NCBI RefSeq assembly: GCF_947366995.1
Contig: NZ_CANBCC010000014.1
Span: 1-62,428, forward strand
DNA: 62,428 nt
Origin: an uncultured Aquabacterium sp.
Lineage (GTDB): Bacteria; Pseudomonadota; Gammaproteobacteria; Burkholderiales; Burkholderiaceae_C
Direction of reading: 5' to 3'
Below, in pieces: positions 9,532-20,499 of this stretch. The position numbers and the translations under genes were made by a program. How positions within the stretch are numbered: the stretch's first letter is position 1; each line of letters begins with the position of its first letter. The notes beneath the pieces were generated by a model that had not been told where the DNA came from, searched no databases, and saw only the letters and a program-made list of their open reading frames with translations.

Positions 9532-10941
9532 ATGACCGAGACCACCGCGCCGCGCTATGCCCACCGGGTGGGGGCCCACACCTTCACGTTCCGGGACCTG
9601 AAGGACCTGATGGCCAAGGCCACGCCGGCCCGCTCGGGCGACCGGCTGGCCGGCGTGGCCGCAGGCTCGGCGCAGGAGCGCGTGGTGGCCCAGATGGCGC
9701 TGGCCGAACTGCCGCTGCGTACCTTCCTGAACGAGGCGCTGATCCCGTATGAAGAGGACGAGGTCACCCGCCTCATCCTCGACACGCACGACGCCGCCGC
9801 CTTTGCGCCCATCGCCCACCTGACCGTGGGCGACTTCCGCAACTGGCTGCTGGCCGACGACACCGATGCCGATGCGCTGGCCGCGGCGGCACCCGGCATC
9901 ACGCCCGAGATGGCCGCGGCCGTCAGCAAGATCATGCGCAACCAGGACCTGATCCTGGTCGCTCGCAAATGCGCGGTGCGCTCGGCTTTTCGCAACACCA
10001 TCGGCCTGCCGGGGCGCTTCTCCACCCGGCTGCAACCCAATCACCCGACCGACGACGCCAGCGGCATCGCGGCCAGCATGCTCGACGGCCTGCTCTATGG
10101 CAGCGGCGACGCCGTCATCGGCATCAACCCGGCCACCGACAACGTGCCCCAGGTCATCAAGCTGGTGACCATGATGGCCGAGGTCATCGCGCGCTACGAG
10201 ATCCCCACGCAGTCGTGCGTGCTGACCCACGTCACCAACACCATCCAGGCCATCGAGCGCGGCGCGCCGGTCGACCTGGTTTTCCAGTCCATCGGCGGCA
10301 CGGAGGCCACCAACCGCAGCTTCGGCATCGACCTGGCCGTGCTGGGCGAGGCCCGTGCGGCGGCGCTGTCGCTGCACCGCGGCACGGTCGGCGACAACGT
10401 CATGTACTTCGAAACCGGCCAGGGCAGTGCGCTGTCGGCCAACGGCCACCATGGTGTCGACCAGCAGACCTGCGAGGCCCGCGCCTATGCCGTGGCGCGC
10501 CACTTCAAGCCGCTGTTGGTGAACACGGTGGTGGGCTTCATCGGGCCGGAGTACCTGTACGACGGCAAGCAGATCATCCGCGCCGGGCTGGAAGACCACT
10601 TCTGCGCCAAGCTGCTGGGCCTGCCCATGGGCTGCGACGTCTGCTACACCAACCACGCCGAAGCCGACCAGAACGACATGGACGTGCTGCTGACGCTGCT
10701 GGCCGCGGCCGGCTGCACCTTCGTGATGGGCATCCCGGGTTCGGACGACATCATGCTGAACTACCAGACCACGTCCTTCCACGATGCGCTGTATGCGCGC
10801 CGCGTGCTGGGCTTGCGGCCGGCGCCCGAGTTCGAAGCGTGGCTGGCCCGCGTGGGCATCTTCAGCCAGGCCGATGCGGGCTTCCGCCTCCCGGAGGGCA
10901 TGCCGGCCTTGTTTCAGCCTGCGCTCAAGGGGGCGGCCTGA
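9532..10941 (+). CDS. eutB: ethanolamine ammonia-lyase large subunit
   Basis: A 469-residue large subunit of the adenosylcobalamin-dependent enzyme that converts ethanolamine to acetaldehyde and ammonia. Characteristic stretches include [69 protein letters not shown] and [12 protein letters not shown], and the length is normal for EutB. The start was chosen two bases after the permease stop. Its own stop overlaps the eutC start (TGATG). No microcompartment shell, EutE or EutD genes are nearby, so this is a soluble pathway of the kind found in many Pseudomonadota. Confidence 0.96.
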   Translation: MTETTAPRYAHRVGAHTFTFRDLKDLMAKATPARSGDRLAGVAAGSAQERVVAQMALAELPLRTFLNEALIPYEEDEVTRLILDTHDAAAFAPIAHLTVGDFRNWLLADDTDADALAAAAPGITPEMAAAVSKIMRNQDLILVARKCAVRSAFRNTIGLPGRFSTRLQPNHPTDDASGIAASMLDGLLYGSGDAVIGINPATDNVPQVIKLVTMMAEVIARYEIPTQSCVLTHVTNTIQAIERGAPVDLVFQSIGGTEATNRSFGIDLAVLGEARAAALSLHRGTVGDNVMYFETGQGSALSANGHHGVDQQTCEARAYAVARHFKPLLVNTVVGFIGPEYLYDGKQIIRAGLEDHFCAKLLGLPMGCDVCYTNHAEADQNDMDVLLTLLAAAGCTFVMGIPGSDDIMLNYQTTSFHDALYARRVLGLRPAPEFEAWLARVGIFSQADAGFRLPEGMPALFQPALKGAA

Positions 10942-11807
10942 TGGCACAGGATGATCGTTCCGACGCGCCCCCGCTGGTGCACGCCAACCCCTGGGCCGCC
11001 CTGCGCCACTTCACCGCCGCGCGCATCGGGCTCGGTCGGGCCGGCGTGAGCCAACCCACGCAGCCGCAACTGGCCTTCCAGCTGGCGCACGCCCAGGCAC
11101 GCGATGCCGTGCACCTGGCGCTGGATCTGGACGCGCTGCAACAGGCGCTGGCTTCGCTCAAGCTGGGCTGCCTGCGGCTGCACAGCGCGGCCACCGACCG
11201 CGACACCTACCTGCAGCGGCCCGACCTGGGGCGAAGGCTGGACGCGGCCTCACGGGCGCAACTGACCGAGCGCCGTGATGCGGGCGGCAGCCGGGCAACG
11301 GCCGGGCCCGACGCGCCCACCGCGCGGCCCTACGACGTCGCCTTTGTCGTGGCCGATGGGCTGTCGGCGCTCGCGATCGGCAGCCACGCCCTGCCCTTTC
11401 TGCAGCGCATGGTGCCCCGCCTTCGCGACGAAGGCTGGCGCATCGCCCCGATCGCCCTGGTCGAACAAGGCCGCGTGGCCGTGGCCGACGAGGTGGGCGA
11501 GCTGCTCGGCGCCCGCCTGGTGGTGATCCTGATCGGAGAACGGCCGGGCCTGAGTTCACCCGACAGCATGGGTCTGTACATGACCTGGATGCCGCGTGTG
11601 GGCCTGACCGACGCCAGCCGCAACTGCATCTCGAACGTGCGCCCCGCCGGTCTGCCCTACGACGAAGCCGCCGACAAGCTGCACTGGCTGCTGACCGAAG
11701 CCCGCCGCCGCGAACTGACCGGCGTGGGCCTGAAGGACGAGACCGCCCAGCCCGCCGATGCCCTGGGGCTGGGCGCGCGCAACTTCCTGCTGCCGGACAA
11801 GGGGTGA
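10941..11807 (+). CDS. eutC: ethanolamine ammonia-lyase small subunit
   Basis: The 288-residue small subunit, which forms the cobalamin-binding interface with EutB. Family features are [18 protein letters not shown] near the N-terminus, the [14 protein letters not shown] and [20 protein letters not shown] segments, and the C-terminal [17 protein letters not shown]. The start overlaps the eutB stop, indicating translational coupling and stoichiometric assembly. A Gly/Arg/Ala-rich stretch near residue 120 is a variable linker in this family. Confidence 0.95.
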   Translation: MAQDDRSDAPPLVHANPWAALRHFTAARIGLGRAGVSQPTQPQLAFQLAHAQARDAVHLALDLDALQQALASLKLGCLRLHSAATDRDTYLQRPDLGRRLDAASRAQLTERRDAGGSRATAGPDAPTARPYDVAFVVADGLSALAIGSHALPFLQRMVPRLRDEGWRIAPIALVEQGRVAVADEVGELLGARLVVILIGERPGLSSPDSMGLYMTWMPRVGLTDASRNCISNVRPAGLPYDEAADKLHWLLTEARRRELTGVGLKDETAQPADALGLGARNFLLPDKG

Positions 11808-11923
11808 CGCGAGGCGGCTGGGGCCCGTCTGTGCCCCGGCTTCCGCCCGCCTGCCCCTGTGCCCGTCAGGGCCTGGGGGAATCCGCCATGCCTCGCGGCC
11901 CGGTTCGGCCGAACAATGGGGTC

Positions 11924-13318
<1,395 letters not shown>

Positions 13319-13330
13319 GAGGGGCTGCGC

Positions 13331-13786
13331 TCAGCGGCGCACGCAGCGCTCGAAGCCGTGGTTGCCGCCCTTGAACTCGGCCTCGTAATAGAACTTCTGG
13401 AAGCTGGCCTTGCCCTTGCGCACCGAGACCGTGCCCAGGCCGGTGCCGTAGTCCTTGGTGGACGGATCGGTCAGGGCGAAGGTGATGGCGATGTGCGAGC
13501 CCGTGGCCACGGCCTGACCCAGGTAGGTGCCGAAATCGGGCACCTCCATCTTGAACGCGTAAGCGCCATAAGCGCCCACGCTCTGCGACTTTTCGAGCGC
13601 CATGGTGACGACGGCGGTGTAGGGGCCTTCCTTGGCGTCCTGGCCGGTGCAGTCGTACACGCCGCTGAGGTCAGGGCCCTGGAAAGGCTTGGCGGCGTGG
13701 GCGGGGAGGATGAGGGCGGCGGCGAGGGCCACGGTGGGGGTGAGGCGGGTGGGCATGAGGACGAGCGCGATGGGTGAGCGAGACAC
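13331..13786 (-). CDS. hypothetical exported protein with paired cysteines
   Basis: Up to 151 residues. If translation starts at the internal Met11 (13756), the product opens MPTRLTPTVALAAALILPAHAA, a clean signal peptide, giving about 141 residues. The mature part starts near LSGVYDCTGQD and ends FERCVRR; one Cys near each end could form a disulfide across a small beta-rich domain. It is tail-to-tail with sdaA, and the T6SS effector gene lies upstream on the same strand. Family not recognised. Confidence 0.6.
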   Translation of the reverse strand: MSRSPIALVLMPTRLTPTVALAAALILPAHAAKPFQGPDLSGVYDCTGQDAKEGPYTAVVTMALEKSQSVGAYGAYAFKMEVPDFGTYLGQAVATGSHIAITFALTDPSTKDYGTGLGTVSVRKGKASFQKFYYEAEFKGGNHGFERCVRR

Positions 13787-13949
13787 CCTGATTCTGCCTC
13801 GGGCGGGACCCTGGTCGTTCAGCGGAGCAATTCGCGTTCTGTCGCTGCCAGATGGATCGCTGCCTTGAGCACCAGCCTTTCCCTTTCAGGCTTGATCTGC
13901 AAAATAGATCGAACTGATGATCCCTTCAGGCAATGGTCGGTCCGGGCGA

Positions 13950-15899
13950 TCAGCCAAAGGCCGTCGATCCATGTTCCGACAAGGGGCGGTTGTTTGCGAA
14001 CTTCAGCTCCTTGTCACCGCCGATGTAGCAACAGCGCGGGTCGGATGGCAGCGTCTCGTCTTTGGCGAAGCCGGCCAGAGAGTCATGGACAAAGTGATCG
14101 AAGAACTCGATGACGAGCGGGTCGCTCAAACCCTTGCCGTGGATGAACTCGTCTTCGTACGCCTTCAGCATCCGTTGGTAATGCGGCCTCAGGCGCGTAT
14201 TGCCTCCTGCTTGATGGGCTTTGATGTATTCGATGTCCTTCAACAGGTTCTTGTCATAGATGTCAAGGTTTCCGATCAACTCGTCGCTGTAATCCGGCAG
14301 GGCTCGCTGCTTTGCACGCTCGCGCAGGAAGGCATCGTTGACGTCGTCAAAATGGGCCTTGGCTCTCAAGTAGGCTTGGTGTTCTTGCTCGTGCGGAAAG
14401 TCTGGCGAAGACTGACACGCAAGCAGCCAGGCACTTTTCTTGTCGTTCATGTCCTTTTCAGCGCGCAGCCGCGCAGGATCCTGTTCCAGCGCACGGACCC
14501 TGGCCTGCAGGCCTTGCTGCCCGGACGCTGGGTCGCCTTCGTCCTCCTTGCGGAAGATGTCGTTCTGCTTCTTGATTTCTGCGTATTCCTGATCCCGCAA
14601 GCGCAGGCGGATCTTGCGAAAGCGCCAACGGTAATACAGTTCGCTGTTGGCAAGGAGGGCATCGCCGAGGCGGCCTTCAGTGAATCCACCTGCGGACAAC
14701 ACCTTGTTGAATCGTTCGCCCAGTGCCGAATCAAACTCGAAGTCGCCAGCGATCGCGGGATCACTCAGTCGCTTCAAGGGGACGCCAGACGTAACGGCCT
14801 CCTCATACATTCTCCGCAGCGGAATCTTGCTGAGCAAGAAGCTCTTGAGCGGACTTTTCCCGCCCTCTCCAGGGCGGTATCCACCGCCGACGTTCGAGTG
14901 CGCCCCGGGATAAACCACTTCCTGCGCGCCAGCGGGTAAGTTCGCGCCATCCCACACCGTGTCCAGGGGGAACGAATTTCTGAACTCGTTCATCGCCATG
15001 AGGTGTACGGTTCGCGTCACCAGCGGGGGAATGCGGAGGTTCCTGGCCCATGAGCCGTGCCCGTCGAACGCGCCAGGGGTGGGATCGGCGCCTGGGGCGT
15101 CACCGAAGGCCAGGGTGTTGAGCCAGTTTCTGCGGCGCGCCATGGCCGTATCCAGCGCCATCCACTTCTTGGCCGCAGCCAGCGAGCCCAGGCTGGTGCT
15201 CGCGGGCAGACCAACCGAAGCCACAGTGTCGAACAGGCCAAGAAAGTAGATCTCGCACGGACGATCGATGCTTGTCAGCGTTGCTTTGCCGGTACTGGCA
15301 TTCCAATAACAGCGGCTGTCCACCCGCCGCGCGAACGCGCGCGCCAGAGTGGCTCCGCGGGAAAAGCCAAAGATGGCCAGGTTGACGGCTTCGATTTTGT
15401 CACTGGGGTGCTTGGCGATGGTGGCATCGAGCCACTTCATGGCCTGATCCAGGCGCGCATCGCCGTACTTGCCAAAGGCCATGCCGTCGTCGTCACCGAT
15501 GTCGCCAATGTCCTTGAAGTAGGTGCCTAAGCCTGGGATGTAGTGAGCATAGACGCCTTTCTCGATATCTTCCCTGGGGTGTGCTTTGAACAGGCGGGCG
15601 ACATTGCTGTGCTTGTCCGTACCTTCGTCAGCGTCCAGGTTGTTGCCGGTGCCGTCGAAGAAGAAGGCGATCTTCAGTGTGACTCTGCACGTGTGAGCAG
15701 GACGCTGCGCGGCCAAGCGCGCATCCAGGGCCTGCGCGCGTTGAGCGAGGTCTGGCCCCTCCAAGGGAGCTTGCGGGGGGGGGCACACCGGTGCGGTCAA
15801 GGTGGTGGAAGCTGCTGCGCTGCTGCTCAGGGCTTCGTAAGGCTGTCGCGTGGCGGGACCTGCCGTAGAGGCATCAGCGGGCTTGCTGGCGTTGATCAT
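13950..15899 (-). CDS. Tle1-like T6SS phospholipase effector (DUF2235)
   Basis: A 649-residue protein with the DUF2235 alpha/beta-hydrolase fold of Tle1-type antibacterial lipases. FFFDGTGNN lies at about 79-87, the nucleophile elbow GFSRG has Ser180, GLFDTVASVG has Asp224, and PGAHSNVGGGY has His334, giving a plausible Ser/Asp/His triad. The C-terminal 300 residues are charged and probably helical, as in other Tle1 proteins. It is the last gene of a vgrG-DUF4123-lipoprotein-effector operon and overlaps the lipoprotein gene by 26 bases. By known family behaviour it would hydrolyse phospholipids of a target cell after VgrG delivery. G+C is visibly lower than in the flanks, suggesting acquisition. 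Confidence 0.88.
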   Translation of the reverse strand: MINASKPADASTAGPATRQPYEALSSSAAASTTLTAPVCPPPQAPLEGPDLAQRAQALDARLAAQRPAHTCRVTLKIAFFFDGTGNNLDADEGTDKHSNVARLFKAHPREDIEKGVYAHYIPGLGTYFKDIGDIGDDDGMAFGKYGDARLDQAMKWLDATIAKHPSDKIEAVNLAIFGFSRGATLARAFARRVDSRCYWNASTGKATLTSIDRPCEIYFLGLFDTVASVGLPASTSLGSLAAAKKWMALDTAMARRRNWLNTLAFGDAPGADPTPGAFDGHGSWARNLRIPPLVTRTVHLMAMNEFRNSFPLDTVWDGANLPAGAQEVVYPGAHSNVGGGYRPGEGGKSPLKSFLLSKIPLRRMYEEAVTSGVPLKRLSDPAIAGDFEFDSALGERFNKVLSAGGFTEGRLGDALLANSELYYRWRFRKIRLRLRDQEYAEIKKQNDIFRKEDEGDPASGQQGLQARVRALEQDPARLRAEKDMNDKKSAWLLACQSSPDFPHEQEHQAYLRAKAHFDDVNDAFLRERAKQRALPDYSDELIGNLDIYDKNLLKDIEYIKAHQAGGNTRLRPHYQRMLKAYEDEFIHGKGLSDPLVIEFFDHFVHDSLAGFAKDETLPSDPRCCYIGGDKELKFANNRPLSEHGSTAFG

Positions 15900-16455
15900 G
15901 GCTGCACGGTGGATGGTTGTGAGAGGCGCCTGGGCGTTGTTCGTCTGCGGTGATGGGCAGTTTCAGCCGAGGTGGGGAATAGCCCGGTGTTACCGCGGCT
16001 TCGACATGGCCGTCGGGGTAGAAGTGCACCTCCAGCGCCATGGCCGGTGTCGACACGGCGCTCAAGGGAATCAGTGCCTCCTTCCATAGCGTCTTGCGTT
16101 CAACCACAAAGCGAGGACCGAAAGCGTATGGGTTGGCTTTCTGTTCCATGCAGTAGGCCGCGGCCCATCGGATCTTCAACTGGATGGGTCGGTCTGCATT
16201 GGGGTCGAAGCTGTAGCAGCAAGTAGATTTGCCTCCACCAGTCGTCGGGCTGCTCACAAAGATGTTGCCTCCGCCTGCCCCATTGACCGTGAAGCTGTCG
16301 ATGTAGGTGTCCGTGTAGTTGTAGCCTTGAATCAAAAGACCTTGTAGGTCACGTGCCCCGCTCCCGCTCTCCGCCACCGGACTGGATGGGGACGCCACGC
16401 AAGCTGTGATACCAAGGCAAGCGGTGAAGAGGGTGACAAAGATCGTTGGCTTCAT
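15874..16455 (-). CDS. DUF3304-like lipoprotein, probable immunity to the Tle1-like effector
   Basis: A 193-residue protein with a lipoprotein signal whose lipobox-like GITAC places the acylated Cys at residue 19. The mature part contains GYNYTDTYIDSFTVNGAGGGN and CCYSFD, typical of the DUF3304 lipoproteins I associate with DUF2235 effectors in betaproteobacteria. A periplasmic lipoprotein is where immunity to a phospholipase is needed. It lies between the adaptor and the effector, overlapping the adaptor by 4 bases and the effector by 26, so all are co-translated. The immunity role is inferred from position and localisation. Confidence 0.72.
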   Translation of the reverse strand: MKPTIFVTLFTACLGITACVASPSSPVAESGSGARDLQGLLIQGYNYTDTYIDSFTVNGAGGGNIFVSSPTTGGGKSTCCYSFDPNADRPIQLKIRWAAAYCMEQKANPYAFGPRFVVERKTLWKEALIPLSAVSTPAMALEVHFYPDGHVEAAVTPGYSPPRLKLPITADEQRPGASHNHPPCSHDQRQQAR

Positions 16456-17315
16456 TTGCGGGTGACGTGTTCAATGGCCTGGCGCAGCGTCGACTGGCGA
16501 TTCTTGACTTGGGCCATTGCAGTAGCCCACTCCTTGCTGTCTTCGAAGCCTTCGCCCAGCTCCAACGACAACACGCAGAACATCACGCGGTCAGAGAGCG
16601 CTTCCAGCCGTAGCCGGTCTGCTGCCTTCAGCATGCGTCTGGTCATAGCTACCCTTTCTTCGACCTGAACAGCCAAGAACGCTTCAGGAGATTCGCGTAC
16701 CAACTCCGGCATGACCGTGTCCACCTCGGCCGCGGCGAGCAAGAGATCGGCTTGATGCTGCGTCAGGATCAAGGGGGCCGCAAAGGGTGCTGCCTCGGTC
16801 GTGGGCGGCAATTCGATGGTACGGAAGGTGCGCGCGCGGTCCACATAGGCCCACTGGCCGCCCAATGCCCAATACCGCATCGCTTGATCTTCTCGCAACA
16901 CCGCATGGATCTCGGGCAAGACGCGCGGGTCATAGCACCGGAGCAGCACATGGTAGTCGTCTGGCAGTGTGGCCATGGTGCGCTCGTTCAATGCGTGTGC
17001 CAAGGCGCTGGGTGCCAGCGTGCTGTGCAGCCACGTCACACAAGCGCTCCGGCTGGCCCATTCGAGCGTTTCGTCAAAGTCGCGCAGGCCTGGCCGCTCA
17101 GGCCGCAGCGGCATGAGCCATGCGCTGGCTTCTTGCGCGTCAGGTCGTTCATCCGCCAAGATGTTGTGAGCCTGGCGTGCTTTCAAGCGCGCCAAAACCT
17201 GACGCTTGTCTACATGAACGTTGGCCATGTCGACCAATGCGTAGCGCTGATGCTCTACGGGAGCCTCTGTAAGCCAGGTGTGCGCGGCTGCTTTCCAATC
17301 TGAACCCGTCAGCAT
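16452..17315 (-). CDS. DUF4123 T6SS effector adaptor/chaperone
   Basis: A 287-residue cytoplasmic protein resembling DUF4123 (Tap/TEC) chaperones. The N-terminus has RYALVDMANV, then SAWLMPL and a central HVLLRCYDPRVLPEI with FWALGG-like MRYWALGGQW, all characteristic of the family. These proteins load a specific effector onto the cognate VgrG tip. It starts three bases after the vgrG stop and overlaps the lipoprotein gene (ATGA), fixing its partners as this VgrG and the DUF2235 effector. Confidence 0.85.
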   Translation of the reverse strand: MLTGSDWKAAAHTWLTEAPVEHQRYALVDMANVHVDKRQVLARLKARQAHNILADERPDAQEASAWLMPLRPERPGLRDFDETLEWASRSACVTWLHSTLAPSALAHALNERTMATLPDDYHVLLRCYDPRVLPEIHAVLREDQAMRYWALGGQWAYVDRARTFRTIELPPTTEAAPFAAPLILTQHQADLLLAAAEVDTVMPELVRESPEAFLAVQVEERVAMTRRMLKAADRLRLEALSDRVMFCVLSLELGEGFEDSKEWATAMAQVKNRQSTLRQAIEHVTRK

Positions 17316-17318
17316 CGT

Positions 17319-20300
17319 TCACCCGCGTTTGGCAAAAGGCGACCCGGACTTGGCGGCGTTGAGCAGGCAGGATACGCACACGGAAGTCGGCATGGTCGGC
17401 ATTTGCCATGCAGAAGAGCCGCCGCCCACCATCGATTTCTTCCCCGCCTTCACCGTGATCTTCCCCGGACACTGCGCCGTGAAGCTGCCCCCCTCAATGA
17501 TGATGCTCGCACCCCCCGACACAGCCAGCACGACCCTCTTGGCGGCCGCGACGTTCACCACCCCATTCGCCGTCTTCAACTCCAGCGTCTGCTTGGCTGC
17601 CACCTGCGCCGCACCGGCCTGCGCCTGCATGTCCACCGCGCCTTGCGCGGCGATCATCGTCAGTCCCTTGCCTGCGGCTTCCGCCCCCGGCTGAATCGCC
17701 CCGGCCAGCACGCCGATGGCCTGCCCGGTGTGCACGCGGGCCTGCCCGCCCACGGCCACCTGCGTGTCCTGCCCGCTGGCGATCTGCACGGTGTCCTGCG
17801 CACTGAGGTGCAGGTCCTGCCCGGCCGTCAGGCCCAGCCCGGCCTTGCCGATCAGGGCAATGTTCGGGTCGGCCATGTGCGGCACCTTGCCCGTGCCGGG
17901 CGTGGTGCACTGGTCGGCCGCATCGCCGCAGGCGTCGCCCAGGCTGGCCGCGCTCACCATGCCGCTCAGGCTCTGGGTGAGTGCGGCCGCCGGGGCGGCG
18001 CGGTCGTTCAGCGCACTCTGGCCGGCGCCCAGTGAACCCGCCGCGGTGGCGACGCCCACCGTCTGGTGCGTGGTGGCCGCCTGGTGGAAGGTCTGGCTCA
18101 GTTGCTGCGCCTGCTTGGCCAGCGCCATGCCGGGTGCGTTGTCGCCGGCCGGCGTGGCGCTCTGGCCTTGCGCCTGCGGCAAGGCATAGGTGCTCAGCAT
18201 CACCCCGCGCGCAGCCCGCAGGCCGCCCCAGGCGTCGGTGCGCAGCTCCAGGCCCAGGCCGCGCAGGCTGCCGCGGTGGTTGTCGGCCTGGTGCAGCAGG
18301 TGGCCCATCTGCAGCCAGGTCTGCGCCTGCGTGGTGTGCAGGGCCAGGCGTTGCTGGCCGGGCGTGTCGTCGAACACCAGTTGGTTGTGGCCGCTGCCCC
18401 CGAACTCCTTGCTCTTGACGCCGCTGAGCGCCGCCGCATTGGCCTGGCCCTCGTTGCCGTCGGTGGCGCTGCCGGGGGCGGCGCCGTGCCAGGCGGGGCT
18501 GTGGCCACCTGCGCCAGCCGCCACGCGGTTCATCTGGCTGGCCGGGCGGTGGTCGGTGGATTGAGCCAGCGCCGTGGTGTCGGCCTGTGCGGCTTCGCCA
18601 CCCGGCGTGGGCGGCAGGCCCGATTCACCCCGGCCGTTGTAGAGCGCGCCGATGACCACGGGGCGGTCGATGTCGTTACCCAGGAAGCCGACCAGCACCT
18701 CCTGGCCGATGCGGGGGATGAACTGGTGGCCCATGCCGGGGCCGGCAGCGCGCTGCACCACCCGCAGCCAGCAGCTGTGGTCGGTGTTGGCGCGCTGCGG
18801 GGCAAAGGGGTTGGCCTGCCAGTGAAAGCGCACCTTGATGCGGCCGAGGGCGTCGGTGTGCAGTTCGTCGGCGCCGCTGGGTGACACAGTGCCGCCGGGG
18901 CCCACGACGATGGCGGTTTGCGGGCCGAGCGCCGTGGGGCGCGGGCGGGGCCGCAGGCCGGTTTCATCCAGCAGCACGGGGCGCCAGGGCACGCTGCGGC
19001 GCAGGGCTTCGAACGCGCAGGCGAAGCCGGTGGCCGCAGCCCGCTCGTGCAGGGCCTCGGTGTCGGCGTCGGCCCCCACTCCCGAACGGGCCTGCAGGTC
19101 CGAGGCGCCGATGGCCTGGGTCACCGCCTCGCCCAGGTCCTTCGGCAGGTTGTTGACACCCAGGGCGATCACGCGCGTGGTGAAGAACTGCTTGTCTTCG
19201 TCCTTCAGGCCGAAGACGGCCAGCGGGTCGAGCGTGCTCTGCGTCAGCGCAAACCATGTGCCGGCACGCAGCGTGCGCACGGTGCCGTGGCCGAGCCAGG
19301 TCTTGTAGCGGGCTTCGTGGGCTTCCTGCAGCAGGGTGGCGAGGAAGGTGGCCTCGTCGCTGCCGCTGAAGAGGAAATCGCCCGTGGGGTCGTAGCTGGC
19401 CAGCCAGCCTTGCAGGCTGGAGGCTTCCTCGCCACCCCACGGGTTTGCGGTGGGCACCTCCGCCGTGATGGCAGTGTGGGCCTTGTAGTCCCATCCCTGA
19501 ACCACGGTGGCGGTGGGGCCCAGCGCCCGCCAGGCACCCATGGCCTGGATGCTGTCCTGGGCCTCCTGGCTGCTGCTGCGGTGAAAGCGGATGCCGCCGT
19601 CGGTGTGGCTGGTGCGGTCTTGCGGCTGGGCGGCGCTGCGCACGAAGAAGACCACGCGGTGGCCGCCGGGGGCGGCCTCGTCTTCTTCCACGCGCCAGGC
19701 GATGCCTTCTTCGGCCAGCAGGCGCTGCACGAAGGCCAGGTCGGATTCGCGGTATTGCGCGCAGTACGAGCGCAGGCCACCGTTGCGGGCAAACAGGCCC
19801 TGTGCCACGTGGTCGGCCACGCCGTCGTTCCACTGCCAGGCGGCCACCGCGCTGTGGTCGGCGAACACATCTTCGACGATGTCGATGACGCTCTTGTCCT
19901 GCCACACCCGGCTTTGCAGGGTGTGGCCCAGCAGCGCGATCCAGGGCTGGATGACGAGCGCCTTGCGGGCCAGGCCGCCGTCGGCATCCAGGCTGTGGGC
20001 CTCGGTGACGTAGCCGCTGCGGCGGGTGCGGCTGCCGTCGGCCAGCGTGGTGTGCAGGGTGACGGGGCGCGCGTAGAGCTGCTTGAGTTCGACGTGGGTG
20101 TCGAGCACAAGCGCGTGCAGCTCGAGCCGGAACGGCTCGGAGACGGCTTCGTGCAGCGTGAAGCGCTCGACCATCAGGTCGGCCGGCAGCGGGCGTTCGC
20201 TGGATGCGCCGGTGAGGGTGTAGAGCCGGGTATCCGACTGCCAGCTTGCGATCAGTTGCCGCAGCAGGTGCTTCAGCCCGGCCTGTGCGGCCGAACCAAT

Positions 20301-20366
20301 GGCGGACGCGGCGGCCTGGCCTGCAGACGTGACAGCGTCTGGCAGGAGTGATGTGCCCATGCCCAT
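17319..20366 (-). CDS. vgrG: T6SS spike protein VgrG with DUF2345 domain
   Basis: A 1015-residue VgrG. After a short Ala-rich N-terminus come a gp27-like (phage GPD) region (about 50-400) and a gp5-like OB fold (DELHTDALGRIKVRFHW onward, about 510-600). A long Ala/Gln/Gly-rich spacer follows, then a DUF2345 beta-helical extension with DPNIALIGKAGLGLTAGQDL (about 830-970). The tail carries a CxxC (SVCVSCLLNAAKSGSPF), probably the docking site for the DUF4123 adaptor. An AGGGA-type ribosome site precedes MGMGTS. No T6SS baseplate or sheath genes are in the window, so this is an orphan vgrG module using a secretion apparatus encoded elsewhere. Confidence 0.95.
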   Translation of the reverse strand: MGMGTSLLPDAVTSAGQAAASAIGSAAQAGLKHLLRQLIASWQSDTRLYTLTGASSERPLPADLMVERFTLHEAVSEPFRLELHALVLDTHVELKQLYARPVTLHTTLADGSRTRRSGYVTEAHSLDADGGLARKALVIQPWIALLGHTLQSRVWQDKSVIDIVEDVFADHSAVAAWQWNDGVADHVAQGLFARNGGLRSYCAQYRESDLAFVQRLLAEEGIAWRVEEDEAAPGGHRVVFFVRSAAQPQDRTSHTDGGIRFHRSSSQEAQDSIQAMGAWRALGPTATVVQGWDYKAHTAITAEVPTANPWGGEEASSLQGWLASYDPTGDFLFSGSDEATFLATLLQEAHEARYKTWLGHGTVRTLRAGTWFALTQSTLDPLAVFGLKDEDKQFFTTRVIALGVNNLPKDLGEAVTQAIGASDLQARSGVGADADTEALHERAAATGFACAFEALRRSVPWRPVLLDETGLRPRPRPTALGPQTAIVVGPGGTVSPSGADELHTDALGRIKVRFHWQANPFAPQRANTDHSCWLRVVQRAAGPGMGHQFIPRIGQEVLVGFLGNDIDRPVVIGALYNGRGESGLPPTPGGEAAQADTTALAQSTDHRPASQMNRVAAGAGGHSPAWHGAAPGSATDGNEGQANAAALSGVKSKEFGGSGHNQLVFDDTPGQQRLALHTTQAQTWLQMGHLLHQADNHRGSLRGLGLELRTDAWGGLRAARGVMLSTYALPQAQGQSATPAGDNAPGMALAKQAQQLSQTFHQAATTHQTVGVATAAGSLGAGQSALNDRAAPAAALTQSLSGMVSAASLGDACGDAADQCTTPGTGKVPHMADPNIALIGKAGLGLTAGQDLHLSAQDTVQIASGQDTQVAVGGQARVHTGQAIGVLAGAIQPGAEAAGKGLTMIAAQGAVDMQAQAGAAQVAAKQTLELKTANGVVNVAAAKRVVLAVSGGASIIIEGGSFTAQCPGKITVKAGKKSMVGGGSSAWQMPTMPTSVCVSCLLNAAKSGSPFAKRG

Positions 20367-20499
20367 GGCGGGTTCCCTGAAATCTGTTTGTGTGCGCGGG
20401 TGCGCTTGGATGGCAGGATTTTGAGCGGGGCCGCGGGGCTTTCGTCCACCCCGTATGGGTGAGGCTGAAACAGCTTGTAAGGTGCGTGTCGGACGGCAG

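Noticed and set aside
9451..10947. Long open frame antisense to eutB (and similar frames antisense to the ethanolamine permease and sdaA)
   Set aside because: G+C-rich codon bias leaves antisense frames open; the translations have low-complexity Gly/Arg/His composition and no family character, while the sense genes are certain.
9532..11807. Ethanolamine microcompartment locus
   Set aside because: No shell, EutE, EutD, EutJ or EutT genes accompany eutBC; this is the short permease-eutBC type.
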